This document shows positions 1 through 11,669 of a DNA stretch of 64,000 nucleotides, piece after piece (the stretch's first letter is position 1; every line of letters begins with the position of its first letter). Origin of the DNA: Elephas maximus indicus (lineage: Eukaryota > Chordata > Mammalia > Proboscidea > Elephantidae); the NCBI RefSeq assembly GCF_024166365.1, contig NC_064826.1, positions 25,940,001 to 26,004,000 on the forward strand. The letters run 5' to 3'. The notes beneath the pieces are model-generated. The model had not been told where the DNA came from. It did no database searches and saw only the letters and a program-made list of their open reading frames with translations. The translations under genes and the position numbers were made by a program.

Positions 1-651
1 TTCTTCGACGCTTTATCCACATAGCGTCTCCTCAGTGAAATCCTTTCCAATTACCCCTAGCGAGAATGAAGCGGTCCTCCCTGCGTGTTTTAATAACACT
101 TCGTTTACACCTGTGTCATAGCACTGAAGGTAGGGCTACTACCTTACTTCCACTAACATTTATAGGGTGTCAGTAATGTGGTAAGTACTAGGAATACAAT
201 TATGAAAAACAATCAATCAACCAAAAAAGGAAAAAGCAAAAAATTCTGCACAGAGGATGCAAACCAACACTGAGATTTATAGCAATTTATAAATATAAAC
301 ACCATGCCTTATGGGTCTTTGCATTACCAGTGCTAACCCAGGGCTTGATGTATAGAAGTCATATGATAAGTATTTATTGAAATTAAGTGAATTGAATCAG
401 AATTTTGGAGCTGGAACTCAGGTTTCCTGATCATGAATAAAAGGAAAACATTTCCTTAAGCAGGTATCTGTTGATGTCAGCTACAGTCTAGAGAAAGAGA
501 AAGAGGCTTACTAGCTAATGATTATATATTTACTTATATAGTGAAAAATATTGTTACTCCTCCTAGGATAGAAACCTACTAGTCCATAACCTGGCCTCAA
601 AAATTTCTAACTTTGATTAAACCAGTTTTAAATGGTTCTGTGGGGTGTTAA
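1..651. other. Intergenic, nothing recognised
   Basis: AT-rich unique sequence before the first SINE. No coding potential or familiar repeat was recognised. Confidence 0.5.
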
Positions 652-821
652 GGAAACCCTGGTGCATAGTAGTTAAGTGCTACGGCTGCTAACAAAGAGG
701 TCAGCAGTTTGAATCTGCCAGGCGCTCCTTGGAAACTCTATGGGGCAGTTCTACTCTGTCCTATAGGGTTGCTATGAGTCGGAATTGACTCGACGGCAGT
801 GGGCTTGGTTTTTTGGTTTGG
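652..821 (+). repeat. AfroSINE (short subfamily) with target-site duplication
   Basis: A tRNA-like head (GGAAACCCTGG, with box-B-like GTTTGAATCTGCC) is followed by the body CTCCTTGGAAACTCTATGGGG and the tail TATGAGTCGGAATTGACTCG. Flanks repeat TGGGGTGTTAA at 641-651 and 822-832, so the insertion is intact and fairly young. Confidence 0.92.
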
Positions 822-832
822 TGGGGTGTTAA

Positions 833-1606
833 TATGAATTATAAGAAAAAAGAAGTTCCATAATGACATGATTTAGGAAACATTGAGTTAAGCTAAGTTA
901 AACAAGTTTATTATATGACTTTTCAGATGCTAATACATAGTGTAAATTTCCAAGAGGGGAACAGAGTATGATTCATTTCCCAAACTTATCTGACCAAGGG
1001 CTTCTTTTTTATCAGTGAGAGTCTTATGGAGGATGACCTTGTAATTTACTGCCCCAGTGGGGACACTTCTGAGAATGAAAGAGAGCTGTTAATTACACCA
1101 GGACAACAGGTATGAACTGAGATTGTGCCAGGCAAAGCAGGATGTATGGTCACACTAATCTTATGGGATTAGTTTTCTTTGGAAAAAAGCCAACTGAACT
1201 AATATGGCGGAAGGATAAAGTATTTGTATGCTAATATACATCAAATATTAGTATTTGTGATAATAATAACAGCAACAGGAAAATCACAAGATCACTCAGC
1301 ATAACGATATCTATTTTTTTCTGTCTCATGAATCACCACATCTACAGCTCTTTTCCTAAAACAGTATAATTTGAATGGCGAAGGTGAAGACAGGATTATA
1401 AGTGTTGGGGAAGAATGTTATGCCATAGAATTCCTTACTTTCCAGTTGGGATGATGGTTGAAAAATGCTGACTTCTAATCATGAGGCCATCCAACCCAAA
1501 ATATTCAGAATGCATAGATCAACAATCTCTTCTTTTTTTTAATGTTTGGATACTGACCACATTGTAAACGATTTCAATTACAGAATGGCATAAGCACCTC
1601 AGGCTT
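833..1606. other. Intergenic, nothing recognised
   Basis: AT-rich sequence with no coding signature or recognised repeat. Confidence 0.45.
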
Positions 1607-3236
1607 TGTTGTTGTTGTTGTTAGGTGCCATTGAGTCAGTTTTGACTCATAGAGACTCTGTGTACAACAGAACAAAACATTGCCTGGTCCTGCGCCACCC
1701 TCACAATCATTGTTGTGCTCGACCCCATTGCTACAGCCACTGTGTCAATTCATTTCATTGAGGGTCTTTCCTCTTTTTCACTGAACCTCTGCTTTACCAA
1801 GCATGCTGTACTTCTCCAAGGACCGGTCCCTCTTGATAACATATCCAAAGTATGTGAAACGTAGTCTCACCATCCTTGCTTCTAAGGAACATTCTGGCTG
1901 TACTTCCTCCAAAACAGATTTGTTCATTCTTCTGGCAGTCCATGGTATATTCAATATTCTTCTCCAACACCGTAATCCAAAGGCATCAATACTTCTTCGG
2001 TCTTCCTTATTCATTCAGCTTTTACATGCGTGTGAGGCAATTGAAAACATCACAGCTTGGGTCAGGTACATCTTAGTCTTTGAGGTGACATCTTTGCTTT
2101 TTAACACTTTACAGAGGTCTTTTGCAGCAGATTTGCCCAGTGCAATGAATCAATTTAATTTCTTGACTGCTGCTTCCATGGGTGTTGATTGTGGATCCAA
2201 GTAAAATGAAATCCTTGACAACTTCAATCTTTCCTGTTTATCATGATGTTGCTTATTGGTAAATAGTGAAGATTTTTGTTTTCTCTATGTTGAGCTGTAA
2301 TCCATACTGAAGGATGTGGTCTTTGATCCTCATCAGTAAGTGCCTCAAGTCCTCTTCACTTTCAGCAAGCACAGTTGTGTCATCTGCATCAGGCAAGTTG
2401 TTAATGAGTCTTCCTCCAATCCTGATGATGCATTCTTCTTCACATAGTCCAGCTTCTCGAATTATTTGCTCAGCATACAGATTAAATAAGTATGGTAAAA
2501 GGATACAACCCTGATACTCACCTTTCCTGACTTTTAACCATGCTATCCCCTTGTTCTGTTTGAATGACTGCCTCTTGGTCTATGTACAGGTTCCTCAGGA
2601 GCACAATTAAGAGTTCTGGAATTCCCATTCTTCACAATGTTATCTGTAATTTGTTATGATCCACACAGTCATATGCCTTTGCATAGTCAATAAAACATAT
2701 GTAAACATCTTTCTGGTATCCTCTGCTTTCAGCCAGGATCCATCTCATATCAGCAATGATATCCCTTGTTCTGAATCTGGCTTGAACTTCTTGCCGTTCC
2801 CTGTTGATATACTGCTGCTGCTACTTTTGAATGATATTCAGCAAAATTTTACTTGTGTGTGATATTGCTATTGTTCAATAATTTCCACATTCAGTTGCAA
2901 CACCTTTCTTTTGAAAAGGGATAAATATGGATCTCTTCCAGTCAGTTGGCCAGGTAGATGTCTTTGAATTTCTTGGCATAGGTGAGTGAGCGCTTCCAGC
3001 ACTGTATCAGTTTGTTGAAACATCTCAGTTGGTATTCTCTCAATTCCTGTTGCCTCGTTTTTTGCCAATGTCTTCAGTGCAGCTTGGACCTCTTCCTTCA
3101 GTACCATCAGTTCCTGATTATATGCTACCTGTTGAAATGGTGAACATCGGCCAATTCTTTTTGGTATAGTGACTCTGTATTCCTTCCATCTTCTTTGATA
3201 CTTCCTGTGTCATTTAATATTTTCCCCAGGCTTTGA
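1607..3236 (-). mobile_element. RTE (BovB-like) LINE, 5'-truncated, about 1.6 kb
   Basis: The 3' end (GTT)n and the tail TAGGTGCCATTGAGTCAG lie at the left. Minus-strand fragments encode the RTE reverse transcriptase start (2868-3107, residues like EVQAALKTLAKNEATGIERIPTEMFQ) and the C-terminal region (1778-2014, residues like NKEDRRSIDAFGLRCWRRILNIPW). Stops and frameshifts break it into pieces, so it is dead. The left part of the RT and the endonuclease domain are missing by 5' truncation. Confidence 0.9.
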
Positions 3237-3357
3237 TACAAAGGAAAAAAAATTCCCATAAAAAAAGTCACCACTTATGAAGTACTCCAAGTTCTAGGCT
3301 AACACTGTCCATAAAAATATGTGAGCTGCTGTGTAATTTAAAAAAAAAAAAAAAAAA

Positions 3358-3745
3358 AAGTTTTATTGAGACATAATTCACATACTATCCAATTCATCCA
3401 TTTAATGTGTACAATAATTTGTGGTACAATTCAACTCAAACATTTTCCCCAAAAAGGAACCCCACACCCATTAGCAGTCATGCCCCATCTCCTCCAATTC
3501 TCCTCCTAGGAAGCCACTAATCTGTCTCTATAGATTTGTCTATTAGACATTTTCTATAAATGGAATCATACATCATGTGGTCTTTTGTGACTGACTTTTT
3601 TCCCTTAGTATAATGTTTTCAGGGTTCACTTATGTTGTAGCATATATCAGGACTGAATTTCTTTTTATTGCCATATAATATTCCACTGTATGCATATACC
3701 AGATTTTGTGTATCCACTCATCAGGTGATGAACATTTGTATAAAC
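3358..3745 (-). mobile_element. Ancient L1 3' segment
   Basis: The + strand carries the antisense of the familiar L1 ORF2 end and 3' region: TATTGAGACATAATTCACAT near 3363, then GGAATCATACATCATGTGG, and the part resembling 'ATATTCCACTGTATGCATAT' at 3685. It directly abuts a 20-base A-run at 3340-3359. Confidence 0.8.
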
Positions 3746-5070
3746 TCATGAGGCCACACTGATAATAAACAATAAAAAAAAAATGTGGAAGGAATAAGAA
3801 AGTTAGAAAATCATCATTTTGTAATCATCATGGTATAATTAATTCAGCATCATCAACATATACTAAAACTGTGGGTGAAAGTTTGAAGAGGAATAGGATA
3901 TTTTGATAGTCTAAAAGCTGTCTTTACCAGTTAGTTATGAATTACGTATCTTTTGGTTAGCGCTTAACCATTTGCACCACCCAGGGACTCTGATTAAAGA
4001 ATATTGTACAGAAGAATTGGCCGAGACTCTTAAATATATCACTGTTAAGGAAGACAAGAAAAAGAGAGAAAGAGAAAAGGCTGGGGAACCGTTCTGGATT
4101 AAAGGAGGCTAAAAAAACATGACAACTAAATGCAATGTGTGGTCCAGGGTTGGGTCCTGGATCAGAGGGGGAAATAACATTACGAACATTTCTGGGCAAC
4201 TGGCAAAATTTCAGTCTGTATCAGGCAATAAATAATTGCAGAGAATTAGAGTTAAATTTCATTAATTTGACCATTGTACAGCAATTTCATAAGAGAATAC
4301 CTTTGTTCTCAGAAAATGCATACTGAAATATTTTGGGGTAAAGAAGTATAATGTCTACAACTACATCTCAAATCGTTCATAAAAATTTAATATGATAGAG
4401 AGATATGAAGTGATAAAGCAAACGTGGCAAAATGTCAATAATTGATGAATCTGATTGAAGCATTTCTTGTGCTGTTCTTTTAAGTCTTCTGTAGGAAAAT
4501 TAACCAAAATAAGTAGTCAAAAGCAAAAAATTATAATTTCAAATTTTAAAAATTCAGCTAATATTTCTTCTGATTATTCTAAATTAACAAAGACTTCAAG
4601 AAAATAAACAAAAACATTAATGTAGAAAATTACCCTGATCCCTTTCTTAAATTTCCAATTTTAGAAACAGAAAACAAGGAGGTGGAAAAATGAGCTCATG
4701 ATAGAGTTAAAATAATTCTATTACTCATATAGCACATTTTCTGAACTGAATACTTTTTATAACAATACGAAGTTTGGTTTATAATGAAAATATACTTATT
4801 TAGGATACAATCTAAAATTGGCATATAATTTAATGGAAATAAACAAATAGTCTTTTTTAACCAAGTCAAATCAACAAGTATATAGCAAAACCTATTGAGT
4901 GCCAACAGTGCTTTTAGCATCTGGAAAAATGCAAAATTCTTCTTCACCACAAGCATTTTTTCAAAGTCCCCAGGGGTGTCTTGCCTGTGTTCACAACCCA
5001 TCCTTTCACCAACCTTGGTTGAGAAGCTACTTGAGGAGACACATCATCACTGTCCCAAGCTGTGTCTCCA
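3746..5070. other. Intergenic with one SINE-head remnant
   Basis: Mostly AT-rich unrecognised sequence. A minus-strand SINE head remnant at about 3953-3993 (reads TTAACCATTTGCACCACCCA) belongs to the subfamily with the 'GGGTGGTGCAAA' head. Confidence 0.5.
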
Positions 5071-5280
5071 AACCAAAAAACTTAACTCCTTGCCATCCAG
5101 TCAATTCTGACTCAAGGCGACCTTACAGGACACAGTAGAACTGCCCCATAGGATTTTCAAGGCTGTAAACCTTTACAGAAGCAAACTGCCATATCGTTCT
5201 CCTGTGGCGTGGCTGGTAGGTTCCAACTGCCAACCTTTTGGTTAGCAGTGGAGCTCTTAACCACTGTGCCACCAGGGCTC
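5071..5280 (-). repeat. AfroSINE (long subfamily)
   Basis: In antisense it reads tail (GCCATCCAGTCAATTCTGAC), CCCCATAGGATTTTCAAGGC, an extra middle block (CTTTACAGAAGCAAACTGCC) and the tRNA-like head (TTAACCACTGTGCCACCAGG). The middle block defines the longer subfamily of about 205 bases. Confidence 0.9.
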
Positions 5281-5659
5281 TAGTTGCTGTATCCCTGGCA
5301 CATCCCAAATCTGCGTTTTAAGGATCAGAAATGGCACCACATTTCTATCACAACTCATTGTGCCAGCGCTGCTGTGTGTCCTGCCCAAAACTGTACAAAA
5401 TGACCCTCTGGCAAACCTTATCTTCTTTCATGAGAATAGCACCTCGGTTTCTGCCCAAAGCACCTGATTTAACACAAAGCTCTGATTTAATACAAGATCA
5501 GGAAAGAGACACCATGGTGCTTTCCACAGGTTTCATTTCTGGCTGCCAGGCTCCCACGCACAAAACTTTATTAGCCCTCCTGTAGCCCAAAGCAAAAGCC
5601 CTTGTGCCACCAACCCATGAAAATCAGACTCTTAGGCCTATCCCGTTGTTGCTCCTACC

Positions 5660-5813
5660 CGAAATTCTGTTGTCTTCAACTCTGACTCATAGCAACCCTT
5701 CAGAACAGAGTAGAACTGCCCCACAGAGCTTCCAAGGAGCAGCTGGTGGATTGAAACTGCCAACAACCTTGTAGTCAGCAGCTGAGCTCTTAACCACCGT
5801 GCCACCGGGGCTC
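5660..5813 (-). repeat. AfroSINE (short subfamily)
   Basis: A diverged antisense copy with tail, CACAGAGCTTCCAAGGAGCA body and head ending CCACCGGGGCTC. Confidence 0.82.
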
Positions 5814-5910
5814 CATTGTTGTTGTTAGTTGCTGTGAAGTCGATTCAAACTCATGGAGACCTAAGTGTGCAGAGTAGAACTGCTCCATACCAGTTTTCAC
5901 AAGATGCCCA
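5814..5910 (-). repeat. SINE/RTE 3'-tail fragment
   Basis: (TTG)n is followed by TTAGTTGCTGTGAAGTCGAT and CAGAGTAGAACTGCTCCAT, a 3'-end fragment directly behind the previous SINE head. Confidence 0.7.
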
Positions 5911-6660
5911 GTCATGCCCCGGCAGTGGACCAAATTCCATCTGAAGCCAAGATCCCTGCCATATGAGAGTTTGCATGCAAGTTAAAATAATTCAAATGCA
6001 GACAGAGGCATAGAAAAATACCTTACTTTCTGTAGTGATGTTTTCCTGAAACTTTTATGTAAATTGAAATTTAATACCTATTTGAAATGCATTGCAGAAT
6101 GATAAATGTTGGATGTGCCTTGGAGATCCTCTTCTAATCTTCAAATGAGAAAAGCCTTCAAGCTTGAGATTCATATGGTTTTCTCTAGTTTTCCACGCAC
6201 ATAGCTGCAGGTATTCCAACTTCTGCTTTAGTGGGCTTCCACTTATACTGGTTGCTAGGGAAGTTTGCCTTTTAAAGACTCATATGGTGAATAATTAGAA
6301 GAGATGGGGGTGGGTTATTTAGTAGAGAGAAAAAAGAAAAAAAGTATGTAAAGCAAAATCCAGAGATTGGAATTAAGAAGCATAAACCTAAGTCTCTGTC
6401 ACAAATTGGCAGCACTCAGCATTTTATACGTGACACACAGCACAGTGACTGTTTTTGTGTTCATTTTTTTGTTTTATTCCAAATGTGGTTGAGGACTAAT
6501 AATAAAAGCTATTGATTATTTTCCATTTATGGTTTTAGCATGGAGTATAAAACATGGGCTCTCCTGGTACTTTAAAAGTATTTTATATGTATTTTATTAA
6601 AATATTTGATGACTTGTTCTCTTATTCATTCATTTATTTATTCAAGAAGTGGTTATTTAG
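5911..6660. other. Intergenic, nothing recognised
   Basis: AT-rich unique sequence with no gene or repeat recognised. Confidence 0.45.
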
Positions 6661-6682
6661 CACCTACTAAACAACAAGCTGG

Positions 6683-7399
6683 AGCCCTGGTGGCATAGTG
6701 GTTAAGAGCTCAGCTGCAAACCACAGGTCAGCAGTTCAAATCCACCAGCCACTTCTTGGAAATCCTGTGGGGCAGTTTTCTTAGTCATCTAGTGCTGCTA
6801 TAACAGGAATACCACAAGCGATGGCTTTAACAAGGAAAAATTTATTTCTTCACAGTTAAGTAGGCTAAAAGTCCAAATCCAGGGTGTCAGCTCCAGGGGG
6901 ATTCTTTCTGTCTGTGTCAGCCTTCTCGTCAATCTTCCCTCAGACTTGGAGCTTCTCCGCACAGGGACCTCGGGTCCAAAGGACAGGCTCTGCTTCCGGC
7001 ACTGCTTTCTTGGTGGTATGAGGTCCCCAACTTTCTGCTTGCTTCCCTTTCCTTTTACCTCTTGTAAGATCAAAGGTGGTACAGGCCATACTCCAGGGAA
7101 ACAGTTTACATTGGATCAGGGATGTGATCTGAGCACGGGTGCTACACCCTACCCTGATCTTCCTAAACATAATCCAATCTTGCCTCATTAACCACGGGCA
7201 GAGATTAGGATTTACAACACATAGGAAAATTACAATCACAAAATGGAGGACAGCCACACAATACCGGAAATCATGGCCTAACCAAGTTGACACATATTTT
7301 GGGGGGACCCAATTCAATCCATGACAGCAGTTCCACTTTGTCATATAGGGTCTCTCTGAGACAGAATCAACTTGATGGCACCTAACAACAACAACAAAT
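6683..7399 (+). repeat. AfroSINE split by an LTR
   Basis: The SINE head and body occupy 6683-6777 and its tail 7327-7399, ending in an RTE-like CACCTAACAACAACAAC. An LTR sits between. The SINE's own target duplication AACAAGCTGG is at 6673-6682 and 7400-7409. Confidence 0.88.
6778..7326 (-). mobile_element. Solo MaLR-type LTR inserted in a SINE
   Basis: On the minus strand it begins TGTCATGGATTGAATTGTGT and ends near GCAGCACTAGATGACTAAG, the layout of ERVL-MaLR LTRs. The SINE bases GCAGTT are duplicated at 6772-6777 and 7327-7332, consistent with a short integrase-type target duplication. No internal proviral region is present. Confidence 0.8.
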
Positions 7400-7408
7400 A
7401 ACAAGCTG

Positions 7409-7505
7409 GTAGAAAGACCTGGCAATCTACTACCGAAAAATCAGCCACTGAAAACCCTGAGGAACACAGTTCTCCCCTGACACACATTGGGTGGCCATTA
7501 GTCCG
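7409..7505 (+). repeat. SINE type-B body fragment
   Basis: AGAAAGACCTGGCAATCTAC, ATCAGCCACTGAAAACCCTG and CTGACACACATTGGGTGG match the body of the type-B SINEs at 21262, 33195 and 61248. Confidence 0.7.
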
Positions 7506-7599
7506 AATGACTGGAGGGCAACTGGTATGTAACAAGCACTAAACTAGGCTTCAGGGATACAAGAATAGGAAAGACATAACATAAAGACTAGAAGAGTAA

Positions 7600-8240
7600 A
7601 ATTTCAATGCTGTGTGATGTCATAGTCTATGATAAAGGCGCACATGGAGGAGATGCCTAACCCAAAGAAATCTACCTGGAAGCAGTGATACCTAAGCTGA
7701 AACATGAAGTATGAGTAGGAATTAGCCAGGAAAAGAGTGATGGTGGTAGGAGAGGTGGGAAAGTAGAGAATGTCAAGGTGAAGAGTCAGAAAGAAATACC
7801 CGTCTGAAGACCCACAGGTGAGAGAGCTCATGTTCAAGGAATAAAGAGTTTCAGGAAGGATGTGCTAAGAAATGAGGCAGGTGAGATAAATGTGAGCCAG
7901 ATCAGGAAAAGCCTTGGAGGCTGTTTATGATACACTGGACTTCATCCTGACTCCTGATGGGAACAAAATATGCTGAAGGGATTTGGAGCAGCTTGTGAAA
8001 AGATCTGATTTGCATTGAAGGAAGATCCTGTGGCTGCAGAGTTGAATATGAATAAGAGTAAGAAGAAGGGGAACTCATTTGTTAGTTGTTGCAGTTATCT
8101 CGATGGCAAAAAATAGGCATTTGATTTAGGATAATGGTAATGAGACTGGTAAGAGAAAAGCAAGGGACAGGTTCAGCCAGAAGAGTCACAATTGACAGGA
8201 TTGGGTGACTGGCTGGAGATCAAGGCCGGGGAGCATACCC
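7600..8240 (+). repeat. Old mammalian repeat, family not named
   Basis: Purine-rich text (reads like 'AAAGCCTTGGAGGCTG...', 'GATCTGATTTGCATTGAAGG', 'TTGACAGGATTGGGTGACTG') is shared in the same order with 17850-18790 and partly with 39480-39690. This is a dispersed ancient repeat, not a gene. Confidence 0.55.
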
Positions 8241-8794
8241 AACTGCATGAGTAAAATACAGATGCAAGAATCAGCACGTGAGGCAATGTCCCATTCACCC
8301 CTGGCTCCCACTGCCTAGCAGACTGTCATGCATGACATAGTGTGAAACAAATGTTGCACAAATGGATGGATGCATATGGATTTATTGGCTGACTGTCTAA
8401 AGGAATTTATTAATTAAGAAGCAAGGAACTAGAGGGAAGAGACTAAAACTAAGAATGAACATCCGTAAAGAAGACAGCTCAACTTGAACAATTAAAAATT
8501 TCCCATCTTGGCTGAGATTTCTGTGAGGTCTGAATCGTGGACTTGATGTAGTTAAGTAAAGTATATAGTAAAGGTTAGTTAATTGCTGACAACAAAACAC
8601 AGACACACACACACCACGGTAGAACTGAATTGTTGAAAGCCAATATCTTGTATGAGAAATGCATGTTAAATAAAAACATTTTATGTGATAAAATATATCG
8701 TAAGAGTATACAAATACTCTGCAGTTATCCTTTTATTGAACTAGTATGAATTAGTATGGAATTTTAAAACCAGTAACGTAATGCCAGGTAGTGA
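8241..8794. other. Intergenic, nothing recognised
   Basis: AT-rich. A short (AC)n run lies at about 8598-8613. No other feature. Confidence 0.45.
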
Positions 8795-9043
8795 TAAACT
8801 GATACCTTCCTACTACTTTGGACATGTCACCAGGAGAGATGAATCACTAGAAAAGGATATCATGTTTGGTAAAGTAGAGGCTCAGCAACTTTAGGGCAGC
8901 CTTCAACAAGGTTCAGTGACACAGTAGCCACGACAATGAACTCAAACATAGCAACGATCGTGAGGACGGCACACGACAGGGCAATGTTTCATTCTGTTGT
9001 ATACAAGAGAGTCGGTGCCAACTCAACAGCAACTAACAACAAC
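8795..9043 (+). mobile_element. RTE 3'-end fragment
   Basis: Reads TACTTTGGACATGTCACCAG, GATATCATGTTTGGTAAAGT, then the tail GCCAACTCAACAGCAACTAA CAACAACC. Only the 3' end (about 250 bases) is present. Confidence 0.85.
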
Positions 9044-9117
9044 CATCTTCTATAGAAAAAAAAAGGGAGGAAGAATTGAAAAGACAAATAAAGCAAACGT
9101 ATTATTCTTAAAAAAAC

Positions 9118-9330
9118 GGAGCCCTGGTGGCACATTTAAGCACTTGGCTGCTAACCAAAAGGTCAGCTGTTCGAACCCATCAGCCGCTCCGCAGAAGAGA
9201 GATGTGGTAGGCTGCTTCTGTAAAGATTTAAAAAGTAAAAAATTACAACCTTGTAAATCCTGTAGGGAAGTTCTGCTCTGTCCTACAGGGTCACTATGAG
9301 TCAAAACTGACTTGATGGCAATGGTATAAC
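9118..9330 (+). repeat. AfroSINE (long subfamily)
   Basis: Head GGAGCCCTGGTGGCACATTT, middle block (GATGTGGTAGGCTGCTTCTG) and tail GGTCACTATGAGTCAAAACT. A short A/T-rich insertion interrupts the middle at about 9225-9245. Confidence 0.88.
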
Positions 9331-9639
9331 TCCTAAATGTATAAGTATCAAATAATTGGAACAGTCAAAATCTAATTTCTTTATTATGTAAAACTAGGCT
9401 TATATCTAATAAATTGCAGTTTCTATAATTCTTTTCCATATATGTGCACAAACAGGAACTTATACAAGAAGAGCACATGGACCAGCTGTTGTAGTAACAG
9501 TTCTTCATTGATTATAAATTCTAAAGAAATCAAATATAAGTCTGAACCAAAATCAAGGGAAAACTAAAGACTTACAGTAGCCACCATAGGCAAGAACCAT
9601 CATAAAAATATCCTACTAAGAGAAGACAGGTTCCAATAA

Positions 9640-10400
9640 CATACACTGTAAAAACGACGTGGGGTCAGTGTCTGACCTCCTCCAACCCCGCAAGGGGGAA
9701 GGAGAACTAAGACCAACAGCCCAAGGCTGATTCTTATGAGGCAGAGGTCAGACATGCCTTCTCTCTCTCTGCCATTTTTGTCAACTCTGACACCAACCGC
9801 CCCTGCCACAGCACTCTCTGCTTCTCTGCTGGGTTCAATAACTCATTGCAAGGGCCACACAAAACTCACAGACCATGCTCATGATTACGGGGTTTATTAG
9901 GGAAGTAACAGTTACAATTCGGGCTCAGGAACACAGGACATGGTTCTTCCATCAGCACAGCCTCTTCCCAACCGTGCTGAAGGCACGCCTCTCCCTGGCC
10001 CAAAGCCTCTCCCCAAAGGCACTCAGCTTTCTCTCTCCGTGGGCCAGGAGGCCGACTTCGAAGTCTCCTGCTTCTGGGTCTCTGCTTTGGGATCTCTTCT
10101 GCCACCGCTTCTCACTAACTTCAGGGTTACAGCTTGTTCTCCCTCTCTCTTGGTCTCCTGCACCCAGGAGCTTCTCAGCACAGGGGTCCCGGGTCCAAAG
10201 GACACGTTCTCTGCTCCTGGCTGTTCTTCCTTGGTGGTGGTAGGATCCTCTTCTCTGCTCTGGACTTGGCTGTCTTTAAAGGCAAAACTGACCAATCCCC
10301 TTTGTGGGCCACAGTTACACTGTCACATAGTCCCACCCAATCATCTGGGTAGGAGTTACAAGACCATGGCTAGAAAGGCCACATGCAAAAGTAATTAATC
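9640..10400 (-). mobile_element. LTR-like element, edges uncertain
   Basis: Antisense text includes a TTTATTAGGG segment (AATAAA-type poly(A) signal on the minus strand at about 9890), next to CTCATTGCAAGGGCCACACA. A block at 10168-10250 (AGCACAGGGGTCCCGGGTCC and following) is shared with the LTR at 6778-7326. The open frames here lack retroviral protein similarity. I judge it an LTR of unknown family. Confidence 0.45.
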
Positions 10401-10975
10401 TCACCGCACATACACAAAAGGAAAACAAATCAAGACAACCGATGAATCTTAGAAGACAGCAGAGAGTGTCATCAATAGTTGGTACTATTAGTTCTTGTTC
10501 ACGGGTGGGGTCTGACCTGCCAGAAAACCCAGTGTTTTAACTGTACCATCAGCTATCACCTTCACTGTCCCTCACATACGGAATATACATGTTATAGAGC
10601 CCCCTAGGGCTTTGATCTGTCTACTCCACCACACTTCCAGCTGAGGCAGAAAAGTGTCCCAGCTGCTTTTGTCAGGTAGAGCTTAGTTTTAAGCCAATTT
10701 TCTATAATTCTATCCACAGATACCTCACTTACCACTGGTTTCATTTACTATTTGACAAGTCACAATTTCTACATCATTTAGTTCAAATAATTGGGTCTCT
10801 GGTTTGTCCCTGATTCTTAATTTTCTGCCTAGTGCCCAATTCCCACCACTAAGATGAGGGGTCATTTTTCTTTTTTTTTTTAACGTCAGTCTCTGGGCTT
10901 GATATTTTGCATCAAGAACATCATTATAAAGGTCAATTTATGTTTATACATCTGTATCTACATCTACATATATAG
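10401..10975. other. Intergenic, nothing recognised
   Basis: Unrecognised sequence between an LTR-like element and a MER20. It could be eroded proviral or DNA-transposon sequence; no domain is visible. Confidence 0.35.
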
Positions 10976-11193
10976 CAATAGTCCTCAACTGGGGGAAATT
11001 TTAGCCACCCCCCCTCTCCGGGACATTTGGCAATGTTTGCAAACATTTTTGGTTGTCACACTGCAGAATGCTACTGGCATCTAGTGGGTAGAGGCAAGGA
11101 TGTTGCTAAACTTCTACAATGCACAGGACAGTCCCCCACCACAAAGAATTGTTCAGCCCCAAATATCAATACTGCTGAGGTACAGAAACCCTG
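10976..11193 (+). mobile_element. MER20 (hAT-Charlie, non-autonomous)
   Basis: It starts CAATAGTCCTCAACTGGGGG and continues GGACATTTGGCAATGTTTGC, GCTACTGGCATCTAGTGGGT and ACAATGCACAGGACAGTCCC, ending GAGGTACAGAAACCCTG. This is close to the full 219-base MER20 consensus as remembered. Confidence 0.85.
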
Positions 11194-11669
11194 ACATACC
11201 CATGTAAGGCAGTTCCGGCTTTGCACGACACCATGATAACAGAAACTCGTGTATATCAGAGCATGCTCAGTCTGCATTGAGATCAAATCTCAGTTAACAG
11301 AGTGCTGAGCAAAGCAAGGACTACCTTCATTTAGTTGTCCGTTGAAGCTGAACTATCCATAATATCATAGCAAGAAAGAAAAAGCATTTTTAGACATAGA
11401 CCTTCTCTCCAGCCTACTCTGCCCTAAATACCCTAAGAGTATTTAAATTCATAATGCCTAAGACTGGATTTTCCTTCTTCTTTCCAAAATCTATCTCTTT
11501 CTCACTCTCTTTTTCTTTTAATGAAAATATCCCTATCTTTTCCTCTTTCTTCTTAAGCCCTACATCCAATAAATTGCCAAATCCTGTTAACACAATTCCT
11601 GCTGTATTTACCACATCCATTCTCAATGTCATGTCCGGAATCCATGTCTTCCTTTCACCTTCCATAGAC

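Noticed and set aside
9866..10398. Retroviral gene remnant in the LTR-like region
   Set aside because: The open frames on both strands carry no gag, protease, RT or envelope similarity and look like LTR sequence.
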